NCBI GenBank assembly: GCA_944372335.1
Contig: CALVYQ010000006.1
Span: forward strand, 1 to 64,000
Direction: 5' to 3'
DNA length: 64,000 nucleotides
DNA from: an uncultured Clostridia bacterium
GTDB lineage: Bacteria; Bacillota; Clostridia; Christensenellales; UBA1242
In this document: piece after piece, positions 9,701-17,612 of the stretch
Position numbering within the stretch: position 1 is the stretch's first letter
How the letters are laid out: each line of letters opens with the position of its first letter
The notes under the pieces: generated by a model
What the model was told of the DNA's origin: nothing
Database searches by the model: none
Seen by the model: only the letters and a program-made list of their open reading frames with translations
Program-made: the position numbers and the translations under genes

Positions 9701-10751
9701 CGATATAACCACTTTCTTGATACATCTTAAAGAAGATTTCAAAGGCATAGACAAGAATGTGTCCAGATCCGCAACAAGGATCAATAAATGTTATTTCTTT
9801 AACATTCTTTCTTGCGTATTCTTTGTTTATTTCATCAAGTTTTTTCTTGACTTCTTCCGTCTGTTCTGCTTCTTCCACATAATACTTCATTAATTGTTTT
9901 AAATTGGAAGATTTGTGCCCGTCAACCCACATTTTGCCCAATGAATTTTCAACCATATATCTCACAATCCAATCTGGTGTAAATAATTGCGTAACCGCTG
10001 GCAAAGTTCCTTTATCTATTTTGTCTTTACTAGCAAATACCTCATCTTTTTTCTCTGAGATATAGAATTGATAAAGCCAACCAATGATTTCAACTTGACT
10101 TGCATTTTCACCATCATCATCTTTGATGGTTATGTTGAAATCCTTTGCACTAATATCATTCACTAAATGAGAGATGATAGCATCATTATCAAGCAAATGG
10201 TCTGGCAGTAAAAGTTCAACATAGTTATCAATTTTTTCAAACATAAGTGGCATAACTTTGTTAAGTTCATTGCACTGGCTAGTCAAGATATATCTATAAA
10301 GTTCATTTGTTTTATTTTCGTCTTGATAATTATAAACTATTTCTTTGTCAACAAAAGACAACTTATCTGCATAAGTTATGGCGTCTGGTTCAGACTTGCC
10401 AACTGTAGTGGAGCCAATCATATATATAACCTCACCATTTTTGCCATTTTTCAAATAACCGTTAATTTCCATAAAACGAAGTGCGACAATTCGGTTAAAC
10501 CAAGTGTATGCTATTTCTTCAATAGCGTCTTGATACCCTACCTCTTTAACTCTTTTTATAAAATCATCACGCATTTGTTTTTTATAATTAAAAGTCATAC
10601 CATTAACAACAAACCCATTGTCAGTTTCTGCTTGAATTTGTTTTTCTGGTTTATTTTCATATACACCGAGCAAGTTTGCTCTGTCCGAAATTCTTTTTAT
10701 TAAATCTCTTCTTGCCCAAACAGCAAAATTTCTTAATGCAGATTTATTCAT
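6729..10751 (-). CDS. pglX: PglX, BREX adenine-specific DNA methyltransferase
   Basis: PglX methylates an adenine in a short asymmetric site and so marks host DNA as self. The N6-adenine methyltransferase motifs are clear: FIDPCCGSGH (motif I, SAM binding) near residue 320 and VMATNPPYMP (motif IV, catalytic NPPY) near residue 505. The helical N-terminus and long C-terminal specificity region match type 1 PglX. At 1340 residues it is slightly longer than typical (~1200). It starts with RBS AGAGGTAATAA, 10 nt after brxC. No phase-variation repeat tract was noticed in the gene. Confidence 0.95.
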   Translation of the reverse strand: MNKSALRNFAVWARRDLIKRISDRANLLGVYENKPEKQIQAETDNGFVVNGMTFNYKKQMRDDFIKRVKEVGYQDAIEEIAYTWFNRIVALRFMEINGYLKNGKNGEVIYMIGSTTVGKSEPDAITYADKLSFVDKEIVYNYQDENKTNELYRYILTSQCNELNKVMPLMFEKIDNYVELLLPDHLLDNDAIISHLVNDISAKDFNITIKDDDGENASQVEIIGWLYQFYISEKKDEVFASKDKIDKGTLPAVTQLFTPDWIVRYMVENSLGKMWVDGHKSSNLKQLMKYYVEEAEQTEEVKKKLDEINKEYARKNVKEITFIDPCCGSGHILVYAFEIFFKMYQESGYIASEIPALILKNNLFGIDVDKRAAQLTSFALTMKALSYDKDFLKKQVYPNVIDIKESNLIDMQELKDFISLANLNIQDEELVLDLIEKFKDAELYGSLIKDFKYTPEQYDIVLKEVQNVDDSQFQISNILAVQNIKPILTNLLRQAIYLSSKYDVMATNPPYMPTSNNDKLKEFAKSFYPDSKTDLFAMFMEVPLLKQNGFLAMINMHSWMFISSYEKLREKLINKKDIISMLHLGTRAFEDIGGEVVQTTAFVLRTKTGLKGNFYRLISFNSQTGKEKAFLENKHKFLTDVDNFLKIPGSPIAYWSNENIIKSFEKGILLKNIAQPRQGLATGDNNKFIRLFYEIDFNKTKFNANDCEEARNSKKKWFPYNKGGSFRKWYGNNDYVVNWENDGNEIKHFKDSVGNLRSRPQNTNYYFKKSITWSLISTNSIAFRMKPLGHIFDVAGMSLFVEDNLFNYVLGLNNSKIIDTIINILAPTINYQVGNIANIPVIIDEIKADVIKEIVNSSINLSKLDWDEYETSWDFKKNPLLAVRENLRQIEINHQDALKKTMLTIKEILAKYKIQYVDDFSEKTFGEYLENEKGDMLLYTKDQNQIYLKIENPELLENITKEITKNLEEIHYFVKDLGSRSINSNFINTKELKIIIGYSLQEFYSQYKNEVNARFEQLKKNEEELNKIFIEIYGLQDELTPEVADKDITAARIYDKKEDIPESMKGNIYVRTRQDVIKDLISYIVGCAFGRYSPYRDGLQFAGGTFDWAEFLDDERKLKYHKSTENMTISDRFMPSEDNCIVNTDNDYVEFSLVDRVIEFINVIYGQETLEENLRFIANAFDEKSNDTPRNVIRKYLANDFFKDHCKKYQNRPIYWQFDSGKNGGFRALMYLHRYDPNTIPTARLSYLHDIQWKYEYEKDRLEQFIEKSNLTAEKAKAKKELDLINKQILECKAYDEILNHASNMNIQIDLDDGVKVNYQKFQKLDGDKDKNIFSTYLKF

Positions 10752-10761
10752 TTATTACCTC

Positions 10762-13700
10762 TTATTTAATGTTTATAATGATGTTATCTTTGACTTTTTC
10801 TTTTAATTTCGCTTTTAAATCATTTGCAAGTTTATCAATATCAGCTTCGGTTTCAACCTTAATAATTGACTTTTCAAGAATTTCCCCAATAGACAATGAA
10901 ACGGTCTTTTTAAACACCTTCTTTTCTATCTTTTTATTTGGATTCTTCTTGCGTTCCTCTTCATATTTTTCTTCGTATCTTTGTTGTGCTTGATTGATTA
11001 AACTATCTCGTAATCTTATAGCTTCTTCTCGAGCGTTATGAATTGTTGCAACAATTTGAGCCTTAGTTGCTTTATCTTTAAGTATCTTGAATTGAATATC
11101 CAAACCTTCTGCAGTTATTTCATATCTGTTGTAAACATCAATAACCTCTTTAAGCATATCATCAATTTCTTTGCAAATTGGTTCTGATTCTTTTTCAAGA
11201 ACTTTAATTAAAGTGTTATCAAACTTTTGACAAAGGTCTGGCAATCTATAAATTTCTTTATAAGGGCTTTCAAGTGTGATTATACTATCAATTTCTCTGA
11301 TAATATCTTCTACATTGTATCCTTCAAAATAGGTCTTATTTTGTTTGTAAATATCTATTCTATTGCAACCTTTTTCAAAAATGTCTCTTTGATATTCAAA
11401 AAAGTTTTTAATTATATCAATGTTTGATTTGTATTCCATTAACTCGTTTTCGCTGTCAATGAATTTTTCAAACAAGGTGCCTGCGTCTGTAATAGAATTT
11501 AACTTTTTAAATAGCTCAAAACTCTTGTTAACCAAATCATAACCCGGATATTTATAACTGTTATGATAAGGAATTTCATTTATATAGGTTAATTGGTAAT
11601 CATAGGTTTTGTAATATCCACTTTGTGGGTATAAACCAAGCAAAGCTTGAATATGATAAAGTTCACTTTCGCAAGTCCTTTTAATCATTTGTCTTAGTTC
11701 TTCATCGTTTGTGTAACCAACTGACTGAGTAAACACATTTTTGTAAATTCTCTTAATATTTTCGACAATTTCATCACTTGTTTTGATTTTTAATTTTACA
11801 ACAACACGATCTTTGTAATCTCTCTTGGTTAAATAATCAATCAACTTGTCATCATTAACAGTTATCGGATTCCCTACTAATTCAAGTTTAATATCGTCAT
11901 TCAACAATAAGTTTATTACAATGGCAGCAATATCTATTTCGTTCCAACCATAAGGTATCTTTTGGAACCTTTCATATAAACTTCGCAAGTTAATTGGCAT
12001 TCTTCTTTCATATTGCATTTCTACATATTTTTTCATTTCTTGTATTGCCAATTGATTTGGAACAGCCCCATCAATACTCATCTGCCTCTTATTTGAAAGC
12101 AAAGATTGTAAATCACTTGCTTTTTCATAATATTTATTTATGTAATTTAGTTTTGTGTAAGTGCTTTCAACAAGGATTTTAAAAGCTTCATTTATTCGTT
12201 CTTTCGCAGTTTTTTGCTTTATTTCAAGTTTAGTAGCATTAGCAAATATATCTGACTTTTCAATTCCTTCAAGAATTAAATTATATGCTCTTTCTTGTTT
12301 TCTTCTAAGTTCATCAGCTTTTAATGACAAAATCTTTTGAATATTAGATGATGAAGCTCTTGAATTTCTTGTTCTTATATATTTCTCTAATTTCAAATAA
12401 CCTTCAATCTCATCAACTAGCAAAGGATTATCTGGCATTCTTATTATAACTGTATGGTTCAATTGAGTTTTTAATTTTATTTCATCATCACCGATTGCCC
12501 CATAATATGGAGTATAAATAGAAAGTCCAAGTTCATTAACTTGTTGTCCACGTGGGTTTTCATCAACGATTTGGTTAAACGAGAAAAGATTAACATTGTT
12601 ATTGTATTTATATCTAATATCTACAATGCTATTGAAAATTTGGTCTCCAATAAAACCAATTATTTCACTTGGAGCCAAGTTCATTGAAGATATTTCTCTA
12701 TTAACATCTTGTTCATCATTTGTTAAGAATATATATTTATCACCATCTCTTTGAATAAGATTTTGACTATATAATCTCTTAATGCTCTCCTCAATTTTTC
12801 TTCTGAGTGCAAGTTTATCATCATCAATGCTTGTCAAAGACAATGTAGTTAAATTCTCTAAATTTGCAGGCATTTTATCATCAAGGTCTTTAACTAAAAA
12901 CAAAGTTTTAAGTAAGTTTAAATCATCTGGCATTACAAGGTTTTCATTATTTTCAGCCCTAGTCATAACATTTCTTATTTCGTGGTCTAAGAATGTTTCA
13001 ATAGAATTATAAAACTCACCAAAAGGAATTAGCGCCCCTAATTCTTTATTTTCGTTTTTCATTGCACTTTCTTTAAATGCAGAGAGAAGCGAACGCTCAC
13101 CTTCCGAAAGGTGTTTGCCACTCGCCCCACGATTTCTTATACTATTATAAACTGATTGTAAAAGATTGAATTGATAAGGTAGGAATGGATATATTTCTGT
13201 GAAATCTTTATCTGTCTTGAAAATCTTAATATCTGGCGTATCACTACTAAAAGATATAAGATTTTTGATAACTGCACCTTTTTGAGCATACATCTCTTTT
13301 AGACTATCTGTTGCAAGTTCATTTTTTGCAAGAATTCTCTTTTTGATAACTTCATCAACATTAGAAGAAGAAAGTGAAATTCTTATACTAAATCTTCCTT
13401 GAATCTTTGAAAAATCTTTGTTGTTTACATTTTTAGAAACAGTATCAATTGCTTCTTGACTTGTAACAAACACCCAAGCTCGTCCACCACATTCAACACC
13501 AAGTCTTTCAACTATTGTCTGAAGATTTAACATAAGTCCCGAATCGTTACCAATATATTGTCCCATTTCATCAATCATAAAGATTGCATTATGGTTTCTA
13601 CCTTTACTTTCAATATATTCTCTAACCTTGTTTACAAACTGGTCTATACTTAAACTAAAATTACTCTCAGCTTTTTGATATGTATTTCTTGCTGCTTCAA

Positions 13701-14355
13701 GTGTAATGTTGTTTGTTTTTGAAAGAGCCTCAACAATATTATCTTCTTCAAAATAGAAATCATCTCTTCTATTTTCCCATTCATCGCCGCAAATCTTTTT
13801 AAATTCATCTTTAAAGCTTTCATAAGTGCCATTTTTAACCATTTGTCTTTCAAGTTCAGCAAGCCAAGGCATACTTTCCGAAAAACCTTGCATACGATTG
13901 AAAACCTTATTAAATACTTTAACAAGTCCTTCTTTGTTTGATTTTGCGTCCGCATCGGAAACACTGTCAATATTAAATAAGATAACATCGCTGTTATAAT
14001 CCGAAGCCGCCTTCATATTGGCAACAATCATAGCGTCGTTTATTTTATCTTCAAAATACTGATAAGCTCTTTTGTCTCTAATTGTTTTATTCCCTAAAAT
14101 ATATGATAAAATTTTGAGAAAGTGAGATTTACCACTTCCAAAAAAGCCAGAAATCCAAACACCAACATCATTTGTTTTAGATTTCAATGCGTCAGCATAT
14201 TTTTCAAAAAATTTCGCAAAGTATCCTTTTAATTCCTTTGTAACGACATATTCACTAACTTCTTCGTATACAGCTTCTTCTGTATCTTTCCCAACCTTAA
14301 TGACGCCTTCAAGTGGTCTGTCAATAGATTTCTCAAATATATCTCTTATAATCAT
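10762..14355 (-). CDS. brxC: BrxC, large AAA ATPase of BREX
   Basis: BrxC (also PglY-like, DUF6079) is the large P-loop ATPase of BREX. The N-terminus starts with MIIRDIFEKSIDRPLEGVIK, a typical BrxC opening, and Walker A GFFGSGKSHFLKIL is at about residue 70. The Walker B-like IFMIDEMGQYIGN lies near 260. The rest is a long helical region with a lysine-rich C-terminus. The length of 1197 residues is as expected. The gene is the third of the operon, 10 nt after brxB, with RBS AAGGAG. Confidence 0.93.
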   Translation of the reverse strand: MIIRDIFEKSIDRPLEGVIKVGKDTEEAVYEEVSEYVVTKELKGYFAKFFEKYADALKSKTNDVGVWISGFFGSGKSHFLKILSYILGNKTIRDKRAYQYFEDKINDAMIVANMKAASDYNSDVILFNIDSVSDADAKSNKEGLVKVFNKVFNRMQGFSESMPWLAELERQMVKNGTYESFKDEFKKICGDEWENRRDDFYFEEDNIVEALSKTNNITLEAARNTYQKAESNFSLSIDQFVNKVREYIESKGRNHNAIFMIDEMGQYIGNDSGLMLNLQTIVERLGVECGGRAWVFVTSQEAIDTVSKNVNNKDFSKIQGRFSIRISLSSSNVDEVIKKRILAKNELATDSLKEMYAQKGAVIKNLISFSSDTPDIKIFKTDKDFTEIYPFLPYQFNLLQSVYNSIRNRGASGKHLSEGERSLLSAFKESAMKNENKELGALIPFGEFYNSIETFLDHEIRNVMTRAENNENLVMPDDLNLLKTLFLVKDLDDKMPANLENLTTLSLTSIDDDKLALRRKIEESIKRLYSQNLIQRDGDKYIFLTNDEQDVNREISSMNLAPSEIIGFIGDQIFNSIVDIRYKYNNNVNLFSFNQIVDENPRGQQVNELGLSIYTPYYGAIGDDEIKLKTQLNHTVIIRMPDNPLLVDEIEGYLKLEKYIRTRNSRASSSNIQKILSLKADELRRKQERAYNLILEGIEKSDIFANATKLEIKQKTAKERINEAFKILVESTYTKLNYINKYYEKASDLQSLLSNKRQMSIDGAVPNQLAIQEMKKYVEMQYERRMPINLRSLYERFQKIPYGWNEIDIAAIVINLLLNDDIKLELVGNPITVNDDKLIDYLTKRDYKDRVVVKLKIKTSDEIVENIKRIYKNVFTQSVGYTNDEELRQMIKRTCESELYHIQALLGLYPQSGYYKTYDYQLTYINEIPYHNSYKYPGYDLVNKSFELFKKLNSITDAGTLFEKFIDSENELMEYKSNIDIIKNFFEYQRDIFEKGCNRIDIYKQNKTYFEGYNVEDIIREIDSIITLESPYKEIYRLPDLCQKFDNTLIKVLEKESEPICKEIDDMLKEVIDVYNRYEITAEGLDIQFKILKDKATKAQIVATIHNAREEAIRLRDSLINQAQQRYEEKYEEERKKNPNKKIEKKVFKKTVSLSIGEILEKSIIKVETEADIDKLANDLKAKLKEKVKDNIIINIK

Positions 14356-14365
14356 CTTTTACTCC

Positions 14366-14938
14366 TTATAATAATTTAAACGCTCTATAATAGTTGTCAC
14401 CTTTTATCTCATTAAATAAATCTAATCCATAACCTGAATATGATCCCGGAAAGAATAAAATCAAAGGGTTTTTAGTTATAAATGGAAAAAGGTTGTTTAA
14501 TAATTTATGTGCTCTCATAATTGGGTATATCTTTCCTACCCCCGTTATAAAAATGATGTCATTTGGTTCAACCCGTTCTACAATTTTTCTAACCATTATA
14601 TTATTTTCTGTCTTTAAACCAAGAGAATTCTTAATTGTATCTACAAACTTTTCACTACCATATCTTTTTTCTAACTCAATTGCTCTTTCAAGATAACCCT
14701 TTTCTTTAAGACATTCAATCAAAACATTAAACAAGTCAATCTCTTTGATTTTGAAATTATCATTGCCATTATTTATCTTTTGCTTTAACATTTTAATATG
14801 ATCTCTAACTTGAAACTCATCTTGTGGATTATAGTCAAATATATAGAATGGTATTTCGTTTCCCAAACCTAATGTCTTTATAAAATCTGGCGATTTTATT
14901 CTTCCTTCAATCAAATTTAACTTTTCTACTGTTGTCAT
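14366..14938 (-). CDS. brxB: BrxB (DUF1788)
   Basis: A 190-residue protein of the DUF1788 family. Recognisable blocks are ExRIKSPDFIKTLGLGNEIPF near the N-terminus, FYIFDYNPQDE, and the C-terminal LILFFPGSYSGYGLDLF. BrxB is a small essential BREX type 1 component whose biochemical role is unclear. The single base between its start and the brxA stop indicates translational coupling. Position, size and motifs all agree. Confidence 0.9.
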   Translation of the reverse strand: MTTVEKLNLIEGRIKSPDFIKTLGLGNEIPFYIFDYNPQDEFQVRDHIKMLKQKINNGNDNFKIKEIDLFNVLIECLKEKGYLERAIELEKRYGSEKFVDTIKNSLGLKTENNIMVRKIVERVEPNDIIFITGVGKIYPIMRAHKLLNNLFPFITKNPLILFFPGSYSGYGLDLFNEIKGDNYYRAFKLL

Positions 14939-14939
14939 C

Positions 14940-15539
14940 TTAAACTCCTAATGCCTCTAAATATTTTTTATCACCAATTTCTATAATATGGTCCTTAATA
15001 TTTTTGCTTAGAATAGGTGGCATTATCATATAAACACTACCTAGATCTCTTAATATCCCAGCGTCAATTAAAACTTTTCTTAAAGAATTTTTAACTTTTG
15101 ACTTATTTTCATCTTTCCACTTTGCAATAATTTCACTTTGTTGAGATTTGCATAACATAAATTGATTTAATTCAATATCTGTCAATCTATAATTCATAAG
15201 TTCAATTTTATCTTTTATAACCTCATTCATAAACTCAAATACAAGTCGGTCAGTTTTCATTAACGCATATAATGATAATAAAGCCGAAATGTTATATGGT
15301 TCATCTGCTATTGCACAAAGCAAAAAATCATCTAATGCAGCCATACGAGCTACAAGTTTATAAGCAAGTTCTTTACGCCTTCTTTCTGTTTTAACCATAA
15401 AAATATTATTAGAAATAGAATTTTGGATTATAGAGCCTAAATCATTTGTATTTTTGTATTCTTGACAAGCAATTTTCATTTCTTTACTTAATAATCCCAT
15501 ATCTTTTATCTGCGATGAATATTTTAATTCAGCAATCAT
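14940..15539 (-). CDS. brxA: BrxA (DUF1819), first gene of the BREX operon
   Basis: A ~199-residue DUF1819 protein, the usual first gene of BREX type 1. In other bacteria BrxA is a small DNA-binding protein resembling NusB. The sequence has RRKELAYKLVARMAALDDFL and the C-terminal SVYMIMPPILSKNI segment typical of the family. The ATG at 15539 is chosen because AAAGGGG precedes it by 5 nt; an upstream in-frame start at 15557 overlaps this site. A sigma-A promoter lies ~30 nt upstream. Confidence 0.88.
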   Translation of the reverse strand: MIAELKYSSQIKDMGLLSKEMKIACQEYKNTNDLGSIIQNSISNNIFMVKTERRRKELAYKLVARMAALDDFLLCAIADEPYNISALLSLYALMKTDRLVFEFMNEVIKDKIELMNYRLTDIELNQFMLCKSQQSEIIAKWKDENKSKVKNSLRKVLIDAGILRDLGSVYMIMPPILSKNIKDHIIEIGDKKYLEALGV

Positions 15540-15569
15540 AAAAACCCCTTTCAACAATATTTCATAATG

Positions 15570-15598
15570 AGTATAACATAATTCTATATTTAATACAA
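15570..15598 (-). promoter_or_regulatory. Promoter of the BREX operon
   Basis: TTGTAT (15593-15598) and TATACT (15570-15575) on the minus strand are 17 nt apart. The transcript would start ~25 nt before brxA. There is no other good promoter visible inside the operon, whose genes are separated by 12 nt or less. Confidence 0.75.
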
Positions 15599-15602
15599 CA
15601 AA

Positions 15603-15646
15603 TTCCGGGCAATTTCCGGAAAACTTGCCAGATTTTGCCCAGATTT
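15603..15646. promoter_or_regulatory. Operator-like repeats upstream of the BREX promoter
   Basis: Next to the -35 box is the inverted repeat TTCCGG-N7-CCGGAA (15603-15621), followed by two direct repeats of TTGCC(C)AGATTT (15625-15635 and 15635-15646). These are GC-richer than their surroundings. They are plausible binding sites for a regulator, with the nearby XRE protein as first candidate. Confidence 0.5.
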
Positions 15647-16166
15647 AGCAATTTTTAAAATTGTTTGGATTAATAATCCTTAACTTATTCCCATTTTGTT
15701 TTGCAAAGCGAACAGTGTTTCCTGTTCCGCTTGCTTTACCATTCCAACAAGCAATACAAATTGAAGAATGGTCCACCATATACTTATTTCGGTCATTCAT
15801 ACAAGTTGGTGTGTAACGCTCAGATAATGTGATAACATCATCACACCTTTGCAAAATATCCTTATATTTTTTTTGTTGGTCGGATTTCCATTTCGATTCC
15901 TGCCCAACACAAGGCACAACAGCAATAACTTTGATCTTGTGCTTTTTCCTTAATTCAAACAAAATCTCTGCACCAATCATATCAAAGCCTTCCGCCATAC
16001 CAGTTAAAAATGTCGTTATGCCAAATTCTATTGCACCATTAAAAATCTTTTCAAGCTCCTTTTTGAATTTAATACAACTTTCTTTACTTTCATCATATCC
16101 CCACGGCAATGACTTCGGTCGGTGCCCAGTAAGGCAAATGGTCTTTTCTTTTTCTATAATACGCAT
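15645..16166 (-). CDS. SLOG-family protein, YpsA/DUF1273-like
   Basis: A 173-residue Rossmann-like protein of the SLOG superfamily. Diagnostic blocks are ICLTGHRPKSLPWGYDE at the N-terminus, TFLTGMAEGFDMIGAEI, VIAVVPCVGQESKW, and the C-terminal RNKYMVDHSSICIACWNGK followed by SGTGNTVRFA. SLOG domains bind nucleotides or NAD-derived ligands, and some act as sensors in anti-phage systems; YpsA of Bacillus affects cell division. It is just upstream of and co-directional with BREX but ends before the separate BREX promoter. RBS GAGGAG supports the start. Its role with BREX is inferred from position only. Confidence 0.8.
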   Translation of the reverse strand: MRIIEKEKTICLTGHRPKSLPWGYDESKESCIKFKKELEKIFNGAIEFGITTFLTGMAEGFDMIGAEILFELRKKHKIKVIAVVPCVGQESKWKSDQQKKYKDILQRCDDVITLSERYTPTCMNDRNKYMVDHSSICIACWNGKASGTGNTVRFAKQNGNKLRIINPNNFKNC

Positions 16167-16259
16167 TTCAACTCCTCTATTTCGTGTTTTCCATACATAT
16201 TATAAAAAAATATTTATAAAAAACAAAGCAAATAGCCGTTTTTCCTTAAATAGTAAAAC

Positions 16260-16289
16260 TCGAAATGTCGGGTAAAATGTCTATATACT
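16260..16289 (+). promoter_or_regulatory. Possible promoter and operator of the XRE gene
   Basis: A TATACT -10 (16284-16289) lies 26 nt before the XRE start; the -35 is poor. Two direct copies of AAATGTC (16263-16269, 16275-16281), 12 nt apart, cover the spacer, as expected for an autorepressed promoter. Confidence 0.4.
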
Positions 16290-16314
16290 GAATAAACTAT
16301 ATATGGAGAGTGAA

Positions 16315-16563
16315 ATGAAATTAAATAAAGCATTTGCTTTAAGAGTTAGAGAACTTTTAAAAGAGAAGAATATGACTCAATATAAACTTGCACAAAAAAC
16401 AGGATTATATCATAGCACAATGACTGACATTTTAAATTGTAAATATGAAACTCCTAACTTTACTAACATTGCTTTAATTATTAGAGCCTTAGATGTATCT
16501 TTCTCTGAATTTTTTAATAGTCCTTATTTTGATTTTGAAAAATTGGAAATCAAAGAAAAGTAA
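16315..16563 (+). CDS. XRE-family (Cro/CI-type) transcriptional regulator
   Basis: An 82-residue helix-turn-helix protein: ALRVRELLKEKNMTQYKLAQ followed by KTGLYHSTMTDILNCKYETP is a textbook HTH_3 domain that covers nearly the whole chain. ATG 16315 follows GGAGAGTGAA; the upstream ATG at 16303 overlaps that site. It is divergent from the SLOG gene and shares a short intergenic region with it. It is the only plus-strand gene in the BREX element and is the best candidate local repressor. Confidence 0.9.
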   Translation: MKLNKAFALRVRELLKEKNMTQYKLAQKTGLYHSTMTDILNCKYETPNFTNIALIIRALDVSFSEFFNSPYFDFEKLEIKEK

Positions 16564-16581
16564 TTAGCATTAAATAAAAAT

Positions 16582-16604
16582 GGTGCAAGCAAATTGCCTG
16601 CACC
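16582..16604. terminator. Bidirectional terminator between XRE and Bro-N genes
   Basis: GGTGCAAGC and TTGCCTGCACC form a hairpin with A-rich and T-rich flanks between two convergent genes. Confidence 0.7.
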
Positions 16605-16609
16605 TTATT

Positions 16610-17446
16610 TTATTTATTCTCATTTTTTGGTTTTGTATCTAAGAGTTGTTTAGAAGTTGCATTTACACTTGAAACGACTTTTGTGCCTGTCGCTCTTTCA
16701 AATTCATCTTTGGCATTCTTTGCTACTTTTCCACCGCGCCTTGCAACATCTTTACTTTTTGCAAAAGTTTCTGGCTTTTCTTGTTGAGAAAGAGTCTTTG
16801 TAGTAAGTTCTGCAAGTTGATTGATTGTCAGTTCAATATCTGTCATATTATCTCTTAAACTTTCTTTCTTTAAGTTTTTAAGTGCCTTATAGGATTCAAC
16901 ATCTCTGCCACTCCAAGCTTTTGTCAATTCGTTTGTAAGAATTGCATAGTCGCTTTCTTTTTCAATCCCTCTTTCTTTCCATTCGTCAGTAAGTTCTTTT
17001 CTAATTTTAATTGAAAGAAGTCTTTGTGTTATCCATTCTGGCGAATAACCTTTGGCACGATAAAAATCAGCACCTCTTTGCATTGCCTTTTCTGGATCAG
17101 CAATTTCATCAAGTCTATCCCCACCCACTTGTGCAAGCCAAAGTTTAAAAGGTTCTGCCTTTTTACTTGGAATAGACTGAACAAGACGCAACACTCCGCG
17201 AGTGTTTGCCATTAAAATTTTTCTTCTCTTGCCGTCATTCCCAACACTTTCAACTAGGGGACAAATTGTCCCCCAGTTCAAATTCAACTGTTCATCTCTC
17301 TTTCTCATTTTTTTGATATAGTCTCTAACATCTTTACAATCGCTTAGCACTTGCACCACGTCGTGGACTGAAAACCACCAATCTTCTTTTTCAGCATCCC
17401 ACTCTGTTCTAATTTTCTTATCTTCAAATACTTTAATGTTTGCCAT
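16610..17446 (-). CDS. Bro-N domain protein, DinD/antirepressor-like
   Basis: A 278-residue protein with an N-terminal Bro-N domain: KKIRTEWDAEKEDWWFSVHD, VVQVLSDCKDVRDYIKKMRKR, and the MANTRGVLRLVQSIPSKKAE segment where the fold packs DNA-binding strands. The C-terminal half (KELTDEWKERGIEKESDYAI; RGGKVAKNAKDEFERATG) resembles E. coli DNA-damage-inducible protein D and phage antirepressors. Such proteins often occur on prophages and islands. RBS GAGAGG and a TATAAT box precede the start. It lies next to the junction with spoVAD. With LexA at the other visible end it suggests damage-linked control of the element, which is inference. Confidence 0.8.
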   Translation of the reverse strand: MANIKVFEDKKIRTEWDAEKEDWWFSVHDVVQVLSDCKDVRDYIKKMRKRDEQLNLNWGTICPLVESVGNDGKRRKILMANTRGVLRLVQSIPSKKAEPFKLWLAQVGGDRLDEIADPEKAMQRGADFYRAKGYSPEWITQRLLSIKIRKELTDEWKERGIEKESDYAILTNELTKAWSGRDVESYKALKNLKKESLRDNMTDIELTINQLAELTTKTLSQQEKPETFAKSKDVARRGGKVAKNAKDEFERATGTKVVSSVNATSKQLLDTKPKNENK

Positions 17447-17484
17447 AACAATTTACCTCTCTTTCATTATAACATATCAATTTC

Positions 17485-17513
17485 AAAAAAGTGGCATATT
17501 TCAACCACTTTTT
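17485..17513 (-). terminator. Terminator at the element side of the spoVAD junction
   Basis: AAAAAGTGG and CCACTTTTT form a stem with a 10-nt loop and T-rich flanks. It is placed to stop transcripts entering from spoVAD before the Bro-N gene. Confidence 0.6.
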
Positions 17514-17569
17514 GAATTTTTTTGATACCAATAAAACCTCCTTCTATTATAGATTTTTTGTATTAGATA

Positions 17570-17612
17570 TTCACGGCGGTATCACTCCGTTATGGTCCTA
17601 TTATAGCCATTT
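17570..17612. other. Right junction of the BREX element within spoVAD (putative attachment site)
   Basis: On the minus strand the spoVAD reading frame is normal up to the conserved NNMGAAMAP block and then changes to KMAIIGP and a stop at 17590. Next comes CGGCGGTATCACTCCG (17574-17589 on the plus strand), an imperfect palindrome of the kind seen at recombinase sites. The exact crossover cannot be set without the left junction or an uninterrupted relative. Confidence 0.55.

Noticed and set aside
10323..10703. Plus-strand open frame of 126 codons
   Set aside because: Fully antisense to pglX, with no ribosome site or recognisable product.
17455..17589. A frameshift rather than an insertion could explain the short spoVAD
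   Set aside because: Only ~140 bp remain before the Bro-N gene and none of the three frames shows the conserved SpoVAD C-terminus; at least 370 bp are needed.
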